Source: Pseudoalteromonas ostreae (GTDB lineage Bacteria; Pseudomonadota; Gammaproteobacteria; Enterobacterales; Alteromonadaceae). From it: a DNA stretch of 64,000 bases. Below, piece after piece: positions 35,293-45,659 of this stretch. Made by a program: the position numbers and the translations under genes. Numbering within the stretch: position 1 is the first letter of the stretch; each line of letters opens with the position of its first letter. The notes beneath the pieces were generated by a model. The model was not told the origin of the DNA, searched no databases, and was given only the letters and a program-made list of their open reading frames with translations. The stretch is taken from assembly GCF_018069805.1 (NCBI RefSeq), contig NZ_JAGPYN010000013.1, positions 62,001-126,000 of the forward strand, read 5' to 3'.

Positions 35293-36012
35293 TTATTTTA
35301 AATGTCTGCCACCATCTACGGGTAAAGAGCGTCCCGTGATGTAATGGCTGCTAAGCAATAAATCGACGCTGTTTATAATTTCGCGACAACCGGGCTCAAT
35401 ACCCATTAATGATTTTTTAAGAGTGCTTTCTCGATACTCATCGCTATCGAGATCATTAAAAATAATTAATGAAGGGGCGATAGCGTTCACTTTAATATTT
35501 GGGGCAAACTTAGCTGCAAATGATTTGGTTATATTTTCTAAGGCGGCTTTACTTGCGGCATATGCAATATGCTTTGGACTTCCTTTTTCCACAACATAAT
35601 CAGTTAAATGAATGATATCGGCAGGCTGTTGCTGCTGTTGCTGGAAATTTAGCAGTAACTCGCTAAGTGCTAAGTTAATTAAGTAAGGTGCTTTGGCATG
35701 GATCCGCATCATGTTATCAAATAGCGTACTGCTATCTGGGTTACTCGCTTCGCAGTCCCAACTCGATGCATTGTGGATCACCGCCTTTAAGCTATTTGTG
35801 TGCAGCTTTAATTGACTAATAAACTCATTAATGCCGTTGTCAGTGCTAAAGTCTGCGTAAACACATACAGCACCATGGTCAGATAATTCATCAATAGCGG
35901 GATGGCGAGTTCGGTAAGTAACGATAATAGCTTGCCCTTGGGCTATAAAATGTTTTGCCAGTGCTAAACCAACACGTTGGCCGGCACCTGTAATTAAAAT
36001 GGGCGATGTCAT
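35293..36012 (-). CDS. folM: Dihydromonapterin reductase
   Basis: 239 aa from the ATG at 36012; a TTG four codons upstream is open but sits too close to AAGGA. A short-chain dehydrogenase with [12 protein letters not shown] (NADPH loop) and the YAASKAAL catalytic Tyr-Lys. It resembles FolM, which reduces dihydromonapterin to tetrahydromonapterin, the cofactor of bacterial phenylalanine hydroxylase. First gene of folM-folE-folX. Confidence 0.9.
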   Translation of the reverse strand: MTSPILITGAGQRVGLALAKHFIAQGQAIIVTYRTRHPAIDELSDHGAVCVYADFSTDNGINEFISQLKLHTNSLKAVIHNASSWDCEASNPDSSTLFDNMMRIHAKAPYLINLALSELLLNFQQQQQQPADIIHLTDYVVEKGSPKHIAYAASKAALENITKSFAAKFAPNIKVNAIAPSLIIFNDLDSDEYRESTLKKSLMGIEPGCREIINSVDLLLSSHYITGRSLPVDGGRHLK

Positions 36013-36324
36013 AACTAAATACAAATCCTTAGGTTTTTTAATGCGATGAGCTGGATTACCATGAGTTTACTGACAACTATAAACTAAATTACAGAACTAT
36101 TTCACCTTTACTGCAAAGATATTGCACTCAATAACAATCTACTTGTACGCCGTAACGAACAGTTGCGAGCATTTGCTTCAGTCATATTCCATTAGCGGCT
36201 ATTTCAGTGATTTGGTGAGAGCTCCGTTAGGCGGTTATGTTTGTGTTAAACTGAAAAGCGGGCAATTCTTTTTACTGTTAATTGCCCAAGGAGTGTCATT
36301 TATGGTTGATGAGCTTATAACAGC
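36013..36324. other. Intergenic region with a hairpin and a tiny ribosome-site-preceded frame
   Basis: 312 bp between folM (leaving leftward) and the 3' end of nadE. It contains an 8-bp inverted repeat (GGGCAATT 36260-36267, AATTGCCC 36280-36287). AAGGAG follows at once, and 8 bases later comes an ATG with an 8-codon frame (MVDELITA, 36302-36328). A 68-codon frame reading through is open but has no ribosome site of its own, and I do not call it a gene. Confidence 0.35.
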
Positions 36325-37161
36325 CTAAAGATCATCATAAATGGTTGGAATAGCTTGGCGTTTATGTTGAGTGCGTAGATAAATTGCGATGAGTTTTTCA
36401 GTTACCTCGTCACTGACTTCTTTACCTTCAAGAAAGTCATCAATTTGTTCATAACTTAAACCAAGGGCTTCTTCATCAGTAAGGCCCGGGCGATCACACT
36501 CTAAGTCGGCGGTTGGCGCTTTATTAACGAGTAAATCGGGAGCACCTAACTGCTTGGCTAATGCGCGCACTTGGCGTTTTGATAAGCCAAATAATGGCGC
36601 TAAGTCGCATGCGCCATCACCAAATTTAGTATAAAAGCCAGTGATGTTCTCGGCGCTATGATCAGTACCAACAACGAGGCCTTGGCACAGTCCTGCAATT
36701 TCATATTGCGCGACCATGCGTTGACGGGCTTTCACATTACCTTTAATAAAATCAATTTGTGCTTGTTCCGGCAGTGCATCACCGCAACCTACCACTGCCG
36801 CTAATGCTTGCTCATGCATGCCGTCTGCTGCGGGTTTAATATTCACTGTTAGGCGTTTATTTGGTTGAATAAAATCAACAGCCAATTGCGCTTCAGCTTC
36901 ATCAGCTTGCACACCATATGGTAAGCGAACCGCAATAAATTGATACTTGTCAGTTTGTTGCTGCGTATTTAATTCGTTAACGGCGAGTTGGCATAAACGG
37001 CCACAGGTAGATGAATCTACGCCACCACTGATCCCCAGCACCAAAGAGCGTGAATGTGCTGCCACAAGGCGGTTTTTGATAAAGTTAACGCGTCGGATAA
37101 TTTCCTGATCAACGTCTATCTTTGCTTGAACTTTCATTTCAGCCATGATTTCGGCACGCAT
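36325..37161 (-). CDS. nadE: NH3-dependent NAD+ synthetase
   Basis: 278 aa, as in E. coli. The start at 37161 has AGGAG 6 bases upstream. [13 protein letters not shown] (about 44-56) is the ATP pyrophosphatase P-loop. [26 protein letters not shown] and [19 protein letters not shown] are the NadE active-site segments. It amidates deamido-NAD with ammonia. No glutaminase domain is present. Confidence 0.95.
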   Translation of the reverse strand: MRAEIMAEMKVQAKIDVDQEIIRRVNFIKNRLVAAHSRSLVLGISGGVDSSTCGRLCQLAVNELNTQQQTDKYQFIAVRLPYGVQADEAEAQLAVDFIQPNKRLTVNIKPAADGMHEQALAAVVGCGDALPEQAQIDFIKGNVKARQRMVAQYEIAGLCQGLVVGTDHSAENITGFYTKFGDGACDLAPLFGLSKRQVRALAKQLGAPDLLVNKAPTADLECDRPGLTDEEALGLSYEQIDDFLEGKEVSDEVTEKLIAIYLRTQHKRQAIPTIYDDL

Positions 37162-37214
37162 GCTGGCTCCTAATAGTTAATGTTGTCATTATTATGTTAT
37201 TACCTCAGGCTAAA

Positions 37215-37844
37215 TTAAAGGCCTAGGTGTTGTTTAATTTTTTGCAATTCGGCTTTGAGTTCATCAATTTCTGTCAGCAGCTCATTGAGCTCAGCGGCGG
37301 TGAGTGCGGGTAATTCTACAGGCTCTACAGCGACAGCGATGGCACTTTGTGGATCAGCAAATAAATGGCTGTAACGGCTTTCACGTTTGCCGGGTTCTCG
37401 CGGGTGTTTAGTCACATATTCGGCGTTGATCAAGGCATTTAATGCCGACTCAACTTCAGCAACATTATTAAACTCAGCGAGCCGATTACTGCGGGTTCTT
37501 AACTCCCCAGGGGTTTGTGGGCCACGTAGCAGCATTAAACAAATAATAGCGCGCTGTTGCTCCGTTAACTGTAAATTACTAAATTCAGTGTTGCAAAAGC
37601 GATGTGCGAACTTAGTTACGCGTCCAGATAGCCCTTCGTCTAATGTAACTAACCGCTGGGAAACTAGCGAGTCTAGCGCCTCTTGTACGTCAGTTTCGCT
37701 GAGTGTGAGTACGGGCTCTCGGTTCGACTTTTGATTACACGCATTGGTCAATGCATTTAGTGACAGCGGGTAATGTTCTGGTGTGGTGCTTTGTTTTTCA
37801 AGTAGACAGCCAATCACACGTTGTTCAATAGCAGTGAGTTGCAT
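37215..37844 (-). CDS. yceH: YceH family protein (DUF480)
   Basis: 209 aa. [38 protein letters not shown] is the family signature. The protein is predicted as two winged helices with a C-terminal coiled coil (about 180-209). Function unknown; it may bind DNA. Single gene in the same direction as nadE. Confidence 0.92.
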   Translation of the reverse strand: MQLTAIEQRVIGCLLEKQSTTPEHYPLSLNALTNACNQKSNREPVLTLSETDVQEALDSLVSQRLVTLDEGLSGRVTKFAHRFCNTEFSNLQLTEQQRAIICLMLLRGPQTPGELRTRSNRLAEFNNVAEVESALNALINAEYVTKHPREPGKRESRYSHLFADPQSAIAVAVEPVELPALTAAELNELLTEIDELKAELQKIKQHLGL

Positions 37845-37882
37845 AATAAACCCTTCTTTTTGTTATGCCTTAGCTTACACTT

Positions 37883-40800
37883 TTATTGTTTACCAAGCCA
37901 TTGTTGCAGTTTCGGATTAAGTGCATCAAAATCGAGCGGTTTGGTTAGGTAATCAGTCATACCTGCACTGAGGCATTTGTCTCTATCGCCTTGCATGGCA
38001 TTAGCGGTTAACGCAATGATAGTTACATTTTTGTAGTACTCCCCCGCATCCCCATTGCGGATAGCCTTAGTCGCTTGATAACCATCCATTTCTGGCATCT
38101 GGCAGTCCATTAACAATAGCTTGTATGGTTCTGTAGTTTTGCTTTTTAGTTTTTTGATAGCTTCCAGACCATTTTCAGCGATATCAAAATTAATGCCTGC
38201 TTGTTTTAGTAATGCAGAGGCTACGACTTGATTCACTTTATTGTCTTCTACCAGCAGTATTTTGTCTTGATTTTCAAAGTGTACGTTGCTGATTGCAATA
38301 CTTGCTGGTAGTGCGTTGTTATTTTGTTGTTGCTCGATAAATTTTTCATTTGCCAAAGAATCAAATAAGTCTGAGGGCGTCAGTGGTTTAAAAATCATGC
38401 AATCGGCGTCGATTGGCAAATTTGCATGCGCTTCTGGTGAGAAACTCATTGGCGCCATAAGGATCAGTTTTACTTGATACTCGCTTAGGTAAATTTTCAA
38501 TGTATTAATTGCAGCAGCGTCGGCCTGCTGAAAAAAGCTATAATCAAGTAGCACTGCATCAATCGATTCATCGCTAGAGTTGAGATACTGGCTCAAGGTT
38601 GGGTAATTTTGGAGAAGATGCACATGCGCCCCCCACACATTCAGTTGTTTCTGCGCAATTGAGCTATTTAATGGACAAGTATCGATAATTAAAATATGTT
38701 TGTTTTTAATTAGATGACTAGGTAAGTCTTGCTCTTTACCCAGTAGTGGCTGTACTTTAATGGAAAAAGTAAAGGTGCTGCCTTGACCATAAACACTTGT
38801 GACGTTGATTTCCCCATTCATTAAATTACAAAGCTGCTTAACAATAGCCAGCCCTAAGCCTGTGCCACCATATTGGCGAGTGGTTGAGGTATCGGCTTGA
38901 GTGAAAGAATCAAATAGCGAAGCTTGTTTATCAGCTTTAATACCAATACCTGTATCCATAATTGAGCAATCTAAAAAAGTCCCGTTAGTGGTGTGCTTTA
39001 AATTTGCGCTCACAATAATTTCACCATTATGAGTAAATTTAACGGCATTGCCGAGTAAATTATTAATAATTTGGCGAAGCCTATTTGGGTCGCTAACAAT
39101 TTTATTTACATTAATTTTAGTGGCATCTAAAATCAGTTTAGTATTATGTTGTTCTACTTTAAGGGCAAATGATTCGACCACTTCACCTAGTAATTTCGGT
39201 AAATTAAAGGCAATCTCTTCGATATCTAATTTACCAGCTTCAATTTTTGAGAAATCCAGAATATCGTTAATTATATTAAGCAGCGATTGTGCTGATGATT
39301 GTGCTAATTCAATATGATGCGCTTGCTGAGGATCTAGCTTAGTTTGTTGCACAATATTAAGCATCCCGAGCACACCGTTCATCGGGGTGCGAATTTCGTG
39401 ACTCATGCTCGCTAAAAACTCCCCTTTAGCGGTTACAGCTTGTTCTGCAGCCTCTTTTGCCGTGACTAATTTTCGTTCGGTTTCTATACGTTGCTCGCTA
39501 GAATATAAACTGCCAATTAAAGCGGCAACGGCAATTAAAAAACTTTCTTCGTTACGCGACCATGCCCGCGGATACTGACAATGCTCAGCACAAACAATAC
39601 CAATCGCCCCACTTCCGGTAGGAATAGATACGCAAAGCATTGATTTTATATCGAAAGGAGCTAAATAGTGCGCGGTAAGAGGGGCCGTAAATTTGTTGCT
39701 CAGTGCATTTGAAGCGCGGATCACAGCTTGGTTATCAATGGCTGTAAAAAAGTCATTTAACTCTGTTTGCTGCCATGTTGGTAACGCGGCGTTATCCTGA
39801 GCGTGTTTGGCGTGTTTGGCGTGTTTGGCGTGATGGGCAAATGGTTGCAGTTGATCTCTTGCATCATTGAATAGCCATATACTGGCACGTTCAACATTAA
39901 ATGCATCGCAAATTGATTGTGTAATTATATCTTTTGCTTGTTTTAAATTACCAGTCAACACTGCGTTATTAACGGTAAGTGAGGCGAGTGCCTCGTTGTG
40001 CAAAGCGGTTTTACTGTTTTCTAACTCAATGCATTTACGCACATTTATATCTTGTAAAGAGCCAAAAATCTTAATACAGCGACCATTACGGATCTCGGCT
40101 TCACCATGCACTAACACCCATAAAGCATTGCCATTGGAGTCGATAACTTCGAGCTCAACTTCGTAACTTTCACCATATTTAATCGCTCGCTCAACGAGCT
40201 TTTTTATCGTGTCACGGCTTTCGCCTGCTTTAAAATAAGTAAAGTTTGTTGGCCAGTCAGGTTGTTCATCTAGCGGGTATTTGAAAATATTTTTGGTCAT
40301 ATCTGACCAATACACTTGTTGTGTTTCAAGGTTAAATGACCAGGCGCCAATTTTTGCAAGACTACTCATTGTCACTAGCATTTTTTCGTTTCTCAGCTGG
40401 CGATTAAGCATTTTTAAGAATAACAAGAAAGCTAGAATTAATAGCCCGCAAATTGTAAATATTGCTAATCTCAGCGGCCAAATCGCAGAGTTTGGTGGTG
40501 CCCAACCGACTTTAGGAGTAACAAAAATTTCCCACACACCCCCTTGAAAGGTTAAAGTAAACCTCAGAGGGTTACGCTCTAAAATATCCGCTTTACCGCG
40601 GAAAAATTCTCCTTTTAGACCCAAGCCATTGCGTCCTTGGATGGCGACATCGTAGTCTTCTTCTAGCTTGAAGATGCCAGCTTTTTTATATATTTTGTTA
40701 ATGTCGAGTACCACTGAGAGTAGTCCCCAAAAATGCTTGTCAGGAGGAAGGTAAACAGGGACTCGGGCAATTAGTGCCTCACCACCTTGGACTAATGTAA

Positions 40801-41281
40801 GTGGACCTGCCATGACTATTTCATTGTTATCACGCGCACGAATTGCATCTGCACGTTGTGCTTTGTTCTCTAAAAAGTTTAGCCCTATGGCCTTTTCATT
40901 GCCAGCCAATGGGTAAGTCATGCGAATTATCATATTAGGTGCACCACCGATATTGCGTAATTCAGATGAGGTATTGAATAATGGCGCGGCAATTTGGGCA
41001 AAACGCTGTTGATCTAAATTAGGCTCTGCAGCAACGGCAACAGCTAAACCACGCACTAGTTGAATATTTGATACTAATGTTGATTCAAGTTGAGTACGGT
41101 AGCTACTCACTTCAGATAAAACGAGTAGTCGATGAGATTGTTGGGCACGTTTATAACTGATCTGATCAAGCACTAAACTGATTAATAAAATAAAAACGAG
41201 CGAGCACCAAAATGTCAGTTTAAATTTAAAGACTTGTTTGTGATCATGTGTATGTAACAATGGCATTAGCGACTTATGCAT
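37883..41281 (-). CDS. Hybrid sensor histidine kinase (CHASE-PAS-GAF-HisKA-HATPase-REC-REC)
   Basis: 1132 aa. In order: membrane helix (about 26-44), CHASE-type periplasmic sensor (about 75-260), second helix (about 272-292), PAS (about 300-420), GAF (about 440-605), HisKA with H628 (SMSHEIRTPMNG), and HATPase with NLLGNAVKFT and GTGLGLAIV. A first receiver follows (about 885-1000), lacking the usual DD pair at its start, then a second receiver with phosphoacceptor D1059 (LLMDCQMPEMDG). No phosphotransfer domain is fused, so a separate Hpt protein is expected. The GAF region contains a (His-Ala-Lys)n tract from a 9-bp tandem repeat. Confidence 0.9.
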   Translation of the reverse strand: MHKSLMPLLHTHDHKQVFKFKLTFWCSLVFILLISLVLDQISYKRAQQSHRLLVLSEVSSYRTQLESTLVSNIQLVRGLAVAVAAEPNLDQQRFAQIAAPLFNTSSELRNIGGAPNMIIRMTYPLAGNEKAIGLNFLENKAQRADAIRARDNNEIVMAGPLTLVQGGEALIARVPVYLPPDKHFWGLLSVVLDINKIYKKAGIFKLEEDYDVAIQGRNGLGLKGEFFRGKADILERNPLRFTLTFQGGVWEIFVTPKVGWAPPNSAIWPLRLAIFTICGLLILAFLLFLKMLNRQLRNEKMLVTMSSLAKIGAWSFNLETQQVYWSDMTKNIFKYPLDEQPDWPTNFTYFKAGESRDTIKKLVERAIKYGESYEVELEVIDSNGNALWVLVHGEAEIRNGRCIKIFGSLQDINVRKCIELENSKTALHNEALASLTVNNAVLTGNLKQAKDIITQSICDAFNVERASIWLFNDARDQLQPFAHHAKHAKHAKHAQDNAALPTWQQTELNDFFTAIDNQAVIRASNALSNKFTAPLTAHYLAPFDIKSMLCVSIPTGSGAIGIVCAEHCQYPRAWSRNEESFLIAVAALIGSLYSSEQRIETERKLVTAKEAAEQAVTAKGEFLASMSHEIRTPMNGVLGMLNIVQQTKLDPQQAHHIELAQSSAQSLLNIINDILDFSKIEAGKLDIEEIAFNLPKLLGEVVESFALKVEQHNTKLILDATKINVNKIVSDPNRLRQIINNLLGNAVKFTHNGEIIVSANLKHTTNGTFLDCSIMDTGIGIKADKQASLFDSFTQADTSTTRQYGGTGLGLAIVKQLCNLMNGEINVTSVYGQGSTFTFSIKVQPLLGKEQDLPSHLIKNKHILIIDTCPLNSSIAQKQLNVWGAHVHLLQNYPTLSQYLNSSDESIDAVLLDYSFFQQADAAAINTLKIYLSEYQVKLILMAPMSFSPEAHANLPIDADCMIFKPLTPSDLFDSLANEKFIEQQQNNNALPASIAISNVHFENQDKILLVEDNKVNQVVASALLKQAGINFDIAENGLEAIKKLKSKTTEPYKLLLMDCQMPEMDGYQATKAIRNGDAGEYYKNVTIIALTANAMQGDRDKCLSAGMTDYLTKPLDFDALNPKLQQWLGKQ
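39801..39836 (-). repeat. 9-bp tandem repeat inside the GAF domain of the hybrid kinase
   Basis: Three perfect copies of GCGTGTTTG (39801-39827) and a fourth divergent one (39828-39836) encode the repeating His-Ala-Lys tract (HAKHAKHAKHA). The unit length keeps the frame when copies are gained or lost. Confidence 0.9.
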
Positions 41282-41527
41282 TTAATATTTGGCTGTTAAA
41301 CTATAGTCAATTTATCACGGAAATAAAAATAGTCTGATAAATTGAGCTATTTGTTTTTCATTTAAATTACCGCATGTTATACGGGGAAAAGTATCAATAA
41401 TAATTGCATATGAGCGGGTGTTGCGCCGGCTGTGACTACTGTGATTTATTTAAATATGAACTAAGCACATTATTTTTCATAAAACTATGGTTATGATAGA
41501 GGCAATTAAGAGTGAAAGGACTGGTTC

Positions 41528-43819
41528 ATGTTTAAAATTATCAAGTGGTTGGTGTTAGCAATCGTAATTTTAGGATTAGCCGCAACGGCTGTTATTTATG
41601 GTGTACTGTCAATTAGCTTACCGGCGCTTGATGGTAATGGCCGTAGTACCCATGTCAGCCAAACGGTAAAAATTTCCCGAGACCAACTGGGGCAAGCGGT
41701 TATTTCAGCTGAGAACCGCCTTGATGCTGCGTATGGTTTAGGTTTCGCACATGGTCAAGACCGATTTTTTCAAATGGATTTGTTGCGCCGTAATGCTGCA
41801 GGTGAATTGAGTGAACTGTTTGGTAAAGCAGCATTAGGTTTGGATAAAAAGATGCGCTTCCACCAGTTACGAAAACGCAGCGCTGCGATTGTTGAGCAAT
41901 TGCCTGAAGCAGATCAAGCATTATTAACAAGTTATGCCGCTGGCGTTAACGAAGGCTTAGCACAGGTAGGTTTTAGCAGTTTTGAATATTTACTAACAGG
42001 CGCTGAGCAAAAGCCTTGGCGCAGTGAAGACAGTTTGTTAGTGATTTACAGTATGTACTTAGATTTACAAACGGCGACCTTTGAACGTGATCAAGCGTTA
42101 ATTCAAATTGCCGATATTTATGGCCCAGAAATGGTCAGTTTTTTAACTCAACCCAGTCAATATCAAGCGGCCTTAGATGGCAGCACACTCGCACCTTATA
42201 ATTTAACTATTCCTGAATTTCCTAAGCAAACCTTACAAGCTTTACTCAGGATTGATGCAAATCAAGAACGTGGTAGTAATAACTGGGCGGTGACTGGGCA
42301 GTTAACTACCACAGGAGCTGGGATGTTGTCGGATGATATGCACTTGTCGATGGCAGTGCCGGTTATTTGGTATCGTGCGCAACTTAACTATGCAATGTCA
42401 GAAAAAGTGAGCCAAGTGACAGGAGTTTCTTTGCCTGGCACACCAGCAATTGTGGTGGGGACCAATAACAATATTGCGTGGGGGTTTACTAATGGTTACC
42501 TCGATACTGCCGATTGGGTAGCATTAACTGATAACAGTAAAACATGGCAAGAAGTTGAGCAAATAGCACTACCCGATGGGTCAATTGAAGAATATAAGCT
42601 GACATTGAGTGAGTATGGTCCAGTGCGAGAAATAAATAGCAAGCCTTATGCGCTTAGCTGGGTTGGCCATCAACCTTATGCAGTCGATATGAATTTATTG
42701 AAATTAGAACAAGCAACCACAGTCGATGACGCGCTGTTGATTGCCAGTGAAGTGGGTATTCCAGTACAAAACTTAATGGTGGTAGATAGCCAAGGTAATG
42801 CGGGTTGGAAAAATATGGGAGCCATTCCAGGGCGTATTAAGCCCAGTGAACTAGCTGTTCAGGAAAATGACTACTCAACACTTTGGCAGCATAATGAACA
42901 GCAAAGGCCGGAAGTTAAAAATCCTGTCGATGGCCGTTTATGGACTGGGAACTCTCGCGTTGTATCGGCTTTGGATGACCAGCGTTTTGGTAATGGTGGT
43001 TATGCCTTGGGAGCACGATCGAGTCAAATTCGTGATAGATTGTATGAAAAGCAACATTTTAATGAAGCTAATTTTAACCAGTTGCAGCATGATAATCAGG
43101 CGCGCTTTTTACAACCGTGGCATAGCTTATTGCTGCAACAGCTTAATAAAAATAGTACGGCTAATCAGCAGTACATAAAAGAATTAGAGAACTGGCAAGG
43201 TTGCGCCTGTGCAACGTCAATAGGTTACACACTGGTTAGGCGTTATCGTGATGAAGTTATCAATAGTGTATTTACGGCTATGCAAGCAAATTTACAGGCT
43301 CAGGGCGGTTCATTAAAGTATGTTAAACGTGATTTAGAGCCGGCAATATGGCAGCTTATTGAACAGCAACCAGATAGCTGGTTAAATCCACAATTTGCTG
43401 ATTGGGATGCACAATTAACTGATTCATTTAGTCAAGTTGTCAGTAATTTAAGTAAAGAGTTTGGCAGTAACTTAAAAGGTTGGCAGTGGGGGACAGTTAA
43501 TGAATTGGTTATTGAGCATCCATTCGCACAGCAAATACCACAACTAAGTAAATTATTAAATATGCCGACAGCGCCAGGATTCGGCGACAGTTATATGCCA
43601 GCAGTGCAGGGGCGTAGTTTTGGTGCGTCACAGCGATTTATTGCTCAACCTGGGCATTTAGAAAACGCCATAATGGCCATTCCCGGTGGCCAGTCAGGTC
43701 ATCCACTATCGCCATTTTATCGCGCAGGATTTGATGACTATGTAGCTGCAAAACCAACGCCGCTATTACCGCAAACACTCATGCATGAGATCACAATATT
43801 ACCTGCAAATGAGCTTTAA
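41528..43819 (+). CDS. Penicillin acylase / acyl-homoserine-lactone acylase family protein
   Basis: 763 aa. An N-terminal signal or anchor helix (about 5-27), an alpha region (YGLGFAHGQDRFFQMDLLRRNAAGELSELFG), then the Ntn nucleophile S250 in RGSNNWAV where autocleavage creates the beta chain. The family (PF01804) hydrolyses acyl amides: penicillins, N-acyl-homoserine lactones or N-acyl amino acids. It is periplasmic. The substrate cannot be read from sequence. Single gene; GAAAGGA is the ribosome site. Confidence 0.92.
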   Translation: MFKIIKWLVLAIVILGLAATAVIYGVLSISLPALDGNGRSTHVSQTVKISRDQLGQAVISAENRLDAAYGLGFAHGQDRFFQMDLLRRNAAGELSELFGKAALGLDKKMRFHQLRKRSAAIVEQLPEADQALLTSYAAGVNEGLAQVGFSSFEYLLTGAEQKPWRSEDSLLVIYSMYLDLQTATFERDQALIQIADIYGPEMVSFLTQPSQYQAALDGSTLAPYNLTIPEFPKQTLQALLRIDANQERGSNNWAVTGQLTTTGAGMLSDDMHLSMAVPVIWYRAQLNYAMSEKVSQVTGVSLPGTPAIVVGTNNNIAWGFTNGYLDTADWVALTDNSKTWQEVEQIALPDGSIEEYKLTLSEYGPVREINSKPYALSWVGHQPYAVDMNLLKLEQATTVDDALLIASEVGIPVQNLMVVDSQGNAGWKNMGAIPGRIKPSELAVQENDYSTLWQHNEQQRPEVKNPVDGRLWTGNSRVVSALDDQRFGNGGYALGARSSQIRDRLYEKQHFNEANFNQLQHDNQARFLQPWHSLLLQQLNKNSTANQQYIKELENWQGCACATSIGYTLVRRYRDEVINSVFTAMQANLQAQGGSLKYVKRDLEPAIWQLIEQQPDSWLNPQFADWDAQLTDSFSQVVSNLSKEFGSNLKGWQWGTVNELVIEHPFAQQIPQLSKLLNMPTAPGFGDSYMPAVQGRSFGASQRFIAQPGHLENAIMAIPGGQSGHPLSPFYRAGFDDYVAAKPTPLLPQTLMHEITILPANEL

Positions 43820-44126
43820 ATGAGTAAAGCCAGCTTGTTTTGAGGTAGTGGCCGTTTGATTTCGGCCATTACTTTTACTCTTATAAAGTGCAGTTAACCT
43901 AATCTTTAGGTCGAAAACCGCTAAACCAGCGTTAATGTTAGCTGAGCAAAGAGGTGTAACACTAAAAATTTATACCTACTTACACTTACTTTAACACTGT
44001 TGTTGGTGCTATCTTAAAATAAACCAGCGCTAGGTATGCTGCACTAAGCAAGCGTTCAGAGCTGATCACGTATTATGCGCGTATTGAACTTGCAAATTTA
44101 ATATCCTACGCCTAAAGGAGTTGTGT
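43820..44126. other. Intergenic region upstream of the GNAT-nitrilase gene
   Basis: 307 bp. Its first part holds the acylase terminator. The remainder, about 43880-44110, has several short dyads around CCAGCG but no open frame with a ribosome site. I looked for guanidine riboswitch hallmarks because a Gdx/SugE gene lies downstream and saw none I could defend. Confidence 0.45.
43845..43877 (+). terminator. Terminator after the penicillin acylase-family gene
   Basis: GTAGTGGCCG (43845-43854) pairs with CGGCCATTAC (43863-43872) with one G-T wobble and is followed by TTTTA. Confidence 0.8.
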
Positions 44127-45659
44127 ATGTCGGCAGAAAAAACCCATCTTGAGATTTGTAATTTAACTAAAGAGCAGTATCCACAAGTAAAAACTTTGAT
44201 GGATCAAGCTTATCCAGATTTAGGTGGTGCATGGCCAAGCCATACTATATTTAGACTGATTGACCAATTCCCTGAAGGACAGTTGGGCATGGTGGATGAT
44301 GGCGTGCTGGTGGGGATTGCGTTGAGTGTGCAAGTTGATTACACGCGCTTTTCTAATCCGCACACCTATGAAGATATTGTTGACGGCCATGACCGTGTAT
44401 TTAGTGACCCCGATGGTGATGCGCTGTATGGGTTAGATGTGGTTATTTCGCCTACTCATCGTGGTATGCGTTTAGGGCGCAGGCTTTATGATGCGCGTAA
44501 AGAATTATGTCGTCAGTATAATCTTCGGGCTATTTTGGCTGGCGGACGTATTCCGCGTTATTACAATCATAGCAGTGACATGAGTCCAACAGAATATATT
44601 GCCAAAGTCGATCATAAAGAGCTGTATGATCCAATTTTAAGTTTTCAATTGTCGAATGATTTCCAGGTTAAACGCTTACTTAAAAAGTATTTACCGGAAG
44701 ATCAAAATTCGGTGGGTTATGCCACGCTACTTGAGTGGAATAACATAATGTTTGAACCGACTGATACGGTACTAGAATCAACGAAGTCGATAGTGCGAGT
44801 GGGCGCAGTGCAATGGCAAATGCGCAGTGTTGAGTCGGTTGAAGAAATGCTCACGCAGGTCGAATATTTTGTAGACACAGTGTCTGATTACAAAAGTGAT
44901 TTTATTCTTTTTCCGGAGTTTTTTAATGCGCCACTAATGGGGCTTAGTGAGCAAAGAAATCAAACCGAGGCTATTCGTTATTTAGCTGAATACACGGAGA
45001 CTTTCCGTGATGCGATGTCGCGTATGGCGATTGAGTATAATGCCAATATTATCACCGGCTCAATGCCGCTTGCTGAAGGAGATAAAATCTATAATGTCAG
45101 TTATTTATGCCATCGCAGTGGTAAAATTGACGAACAACGTAAAATTCATATCACGCCTCATGAGCAAAATGATTGGGTGATTCAAGGTGGTGACAAAATT
45201 GCGGTATTTGATACTGATGCTGGACGCGTGGGTATTCAAATTTGTTACGATGTTGAATTTCCTGAATTGTCACGTATTTTAGCAAAACAAGGTCTCGATA
45301 TTCTGTTTGTGCCATTTTGGACCGACACCAAAAATAGTTATTTACGAGTACGCCACTGTGCGCAAGCGCGGGCTATTGAAAACGAGTGTTATGTAGTTAT
45401 TGCCGGCTCGGTAGGTAACTTACCGGAAGTTGAAAGTCTTGATGTGCAGTATTCACAATCAGCGGTATTAACACCGTCTGATTTTTCGTTCCCTCATGAT
45501 GCGACGCTTAATGAAGCAACCCCCAATACTGAAATGCTGTTATTTAGTGATTTAGATATGGATAAATTAAAAGTTCTGCACAGTGAAGGTACGGTGCGTA
45601 ACTTAAAAGATCGTCGTGCAGATCTGTACGATGTAATATTGAAAAAGAGAGAAAATTAA
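44127..45659 (+). CDS. GNAT acetyltransferase-carbon-nitrogen hydrolase fusion (YhcX-like)
   Basis: 510 aa from the ATG at 44127, with AAAGGAG upstream. Residues about 5-200 are a GNAT domain (YGLDVVISPTHRGMRLGRRLYDARK is the acetyl-CoA loop). About 228-500 are a nitrilase-superfamily domain with E264 (LFPEFFNAP), K339 (QRKIHITPHE) and C373 (GIQICYDVEFPE). The architecture matches B. subtilis YhcX. The reaction is unknown. TAATG overlap couples it to the downstream SMR exporter gene, suggesting related substrates. Confidence 0.9.
   Translation: MSAEKTHLEICNLTKEQYPQVKTLMDQAYPDLGGAWPSHTIFRLIDQFPEGQLGMVDDGVLVGIALSVQVDYTRFSNPHTYEDIVDGHDRVFSDPDGDALYGLDVVISPTHRGMRLGRRLYDARKELCRQYNLRAILAGGRIPRYYNHSSDMSPTEYIAKVDHKELYDPILSFQLSNDFQVKRLLKKYLPEDQNSVGYATLLEWNNIMFEPTDTVLESTKSIVRVGAVQWQMRSVESVEEMLTQVEYFVDTVSDYKSDFILFPEFFNAPLMGLSEQRNQTEAIRYLAEYTETFRDAMSRMAIEYNANIITGSMPLAEGDKIYNVSYLCHRSGKIDEQRKIHITPHEQNDWVIQGGDKIAVFDTDAGRVGIQICYDVEFPELSRILAKQGLDILFVPFWTDTKNSYLRVRHCAQARAIENECYVVIAGSVGNLPEVESLDVQYSQSAVLTPSDFSFPHDATLNEATPNTEMLLFSDLDMDKLKVLHSEGTVRNLKDRRADLYDVILKKREN

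Noticed and set aside
36122-36328. 68-codon plus-strand frame between folM and nadE
   Set aside because: No start with a ribosome site, odd composition and no recognisable domain. Only the last eight codons have a good ribosome site, and these are listed as a low-interest finding.
43880-44110. Possible guanidine riboswitch upstream of the GNAT-nitrilase-sugE genes
   Set aside because: I looked for the conserved loops of the known guanidine classes and saw no convincing match. Short dyads around CCAGCG do not fit.
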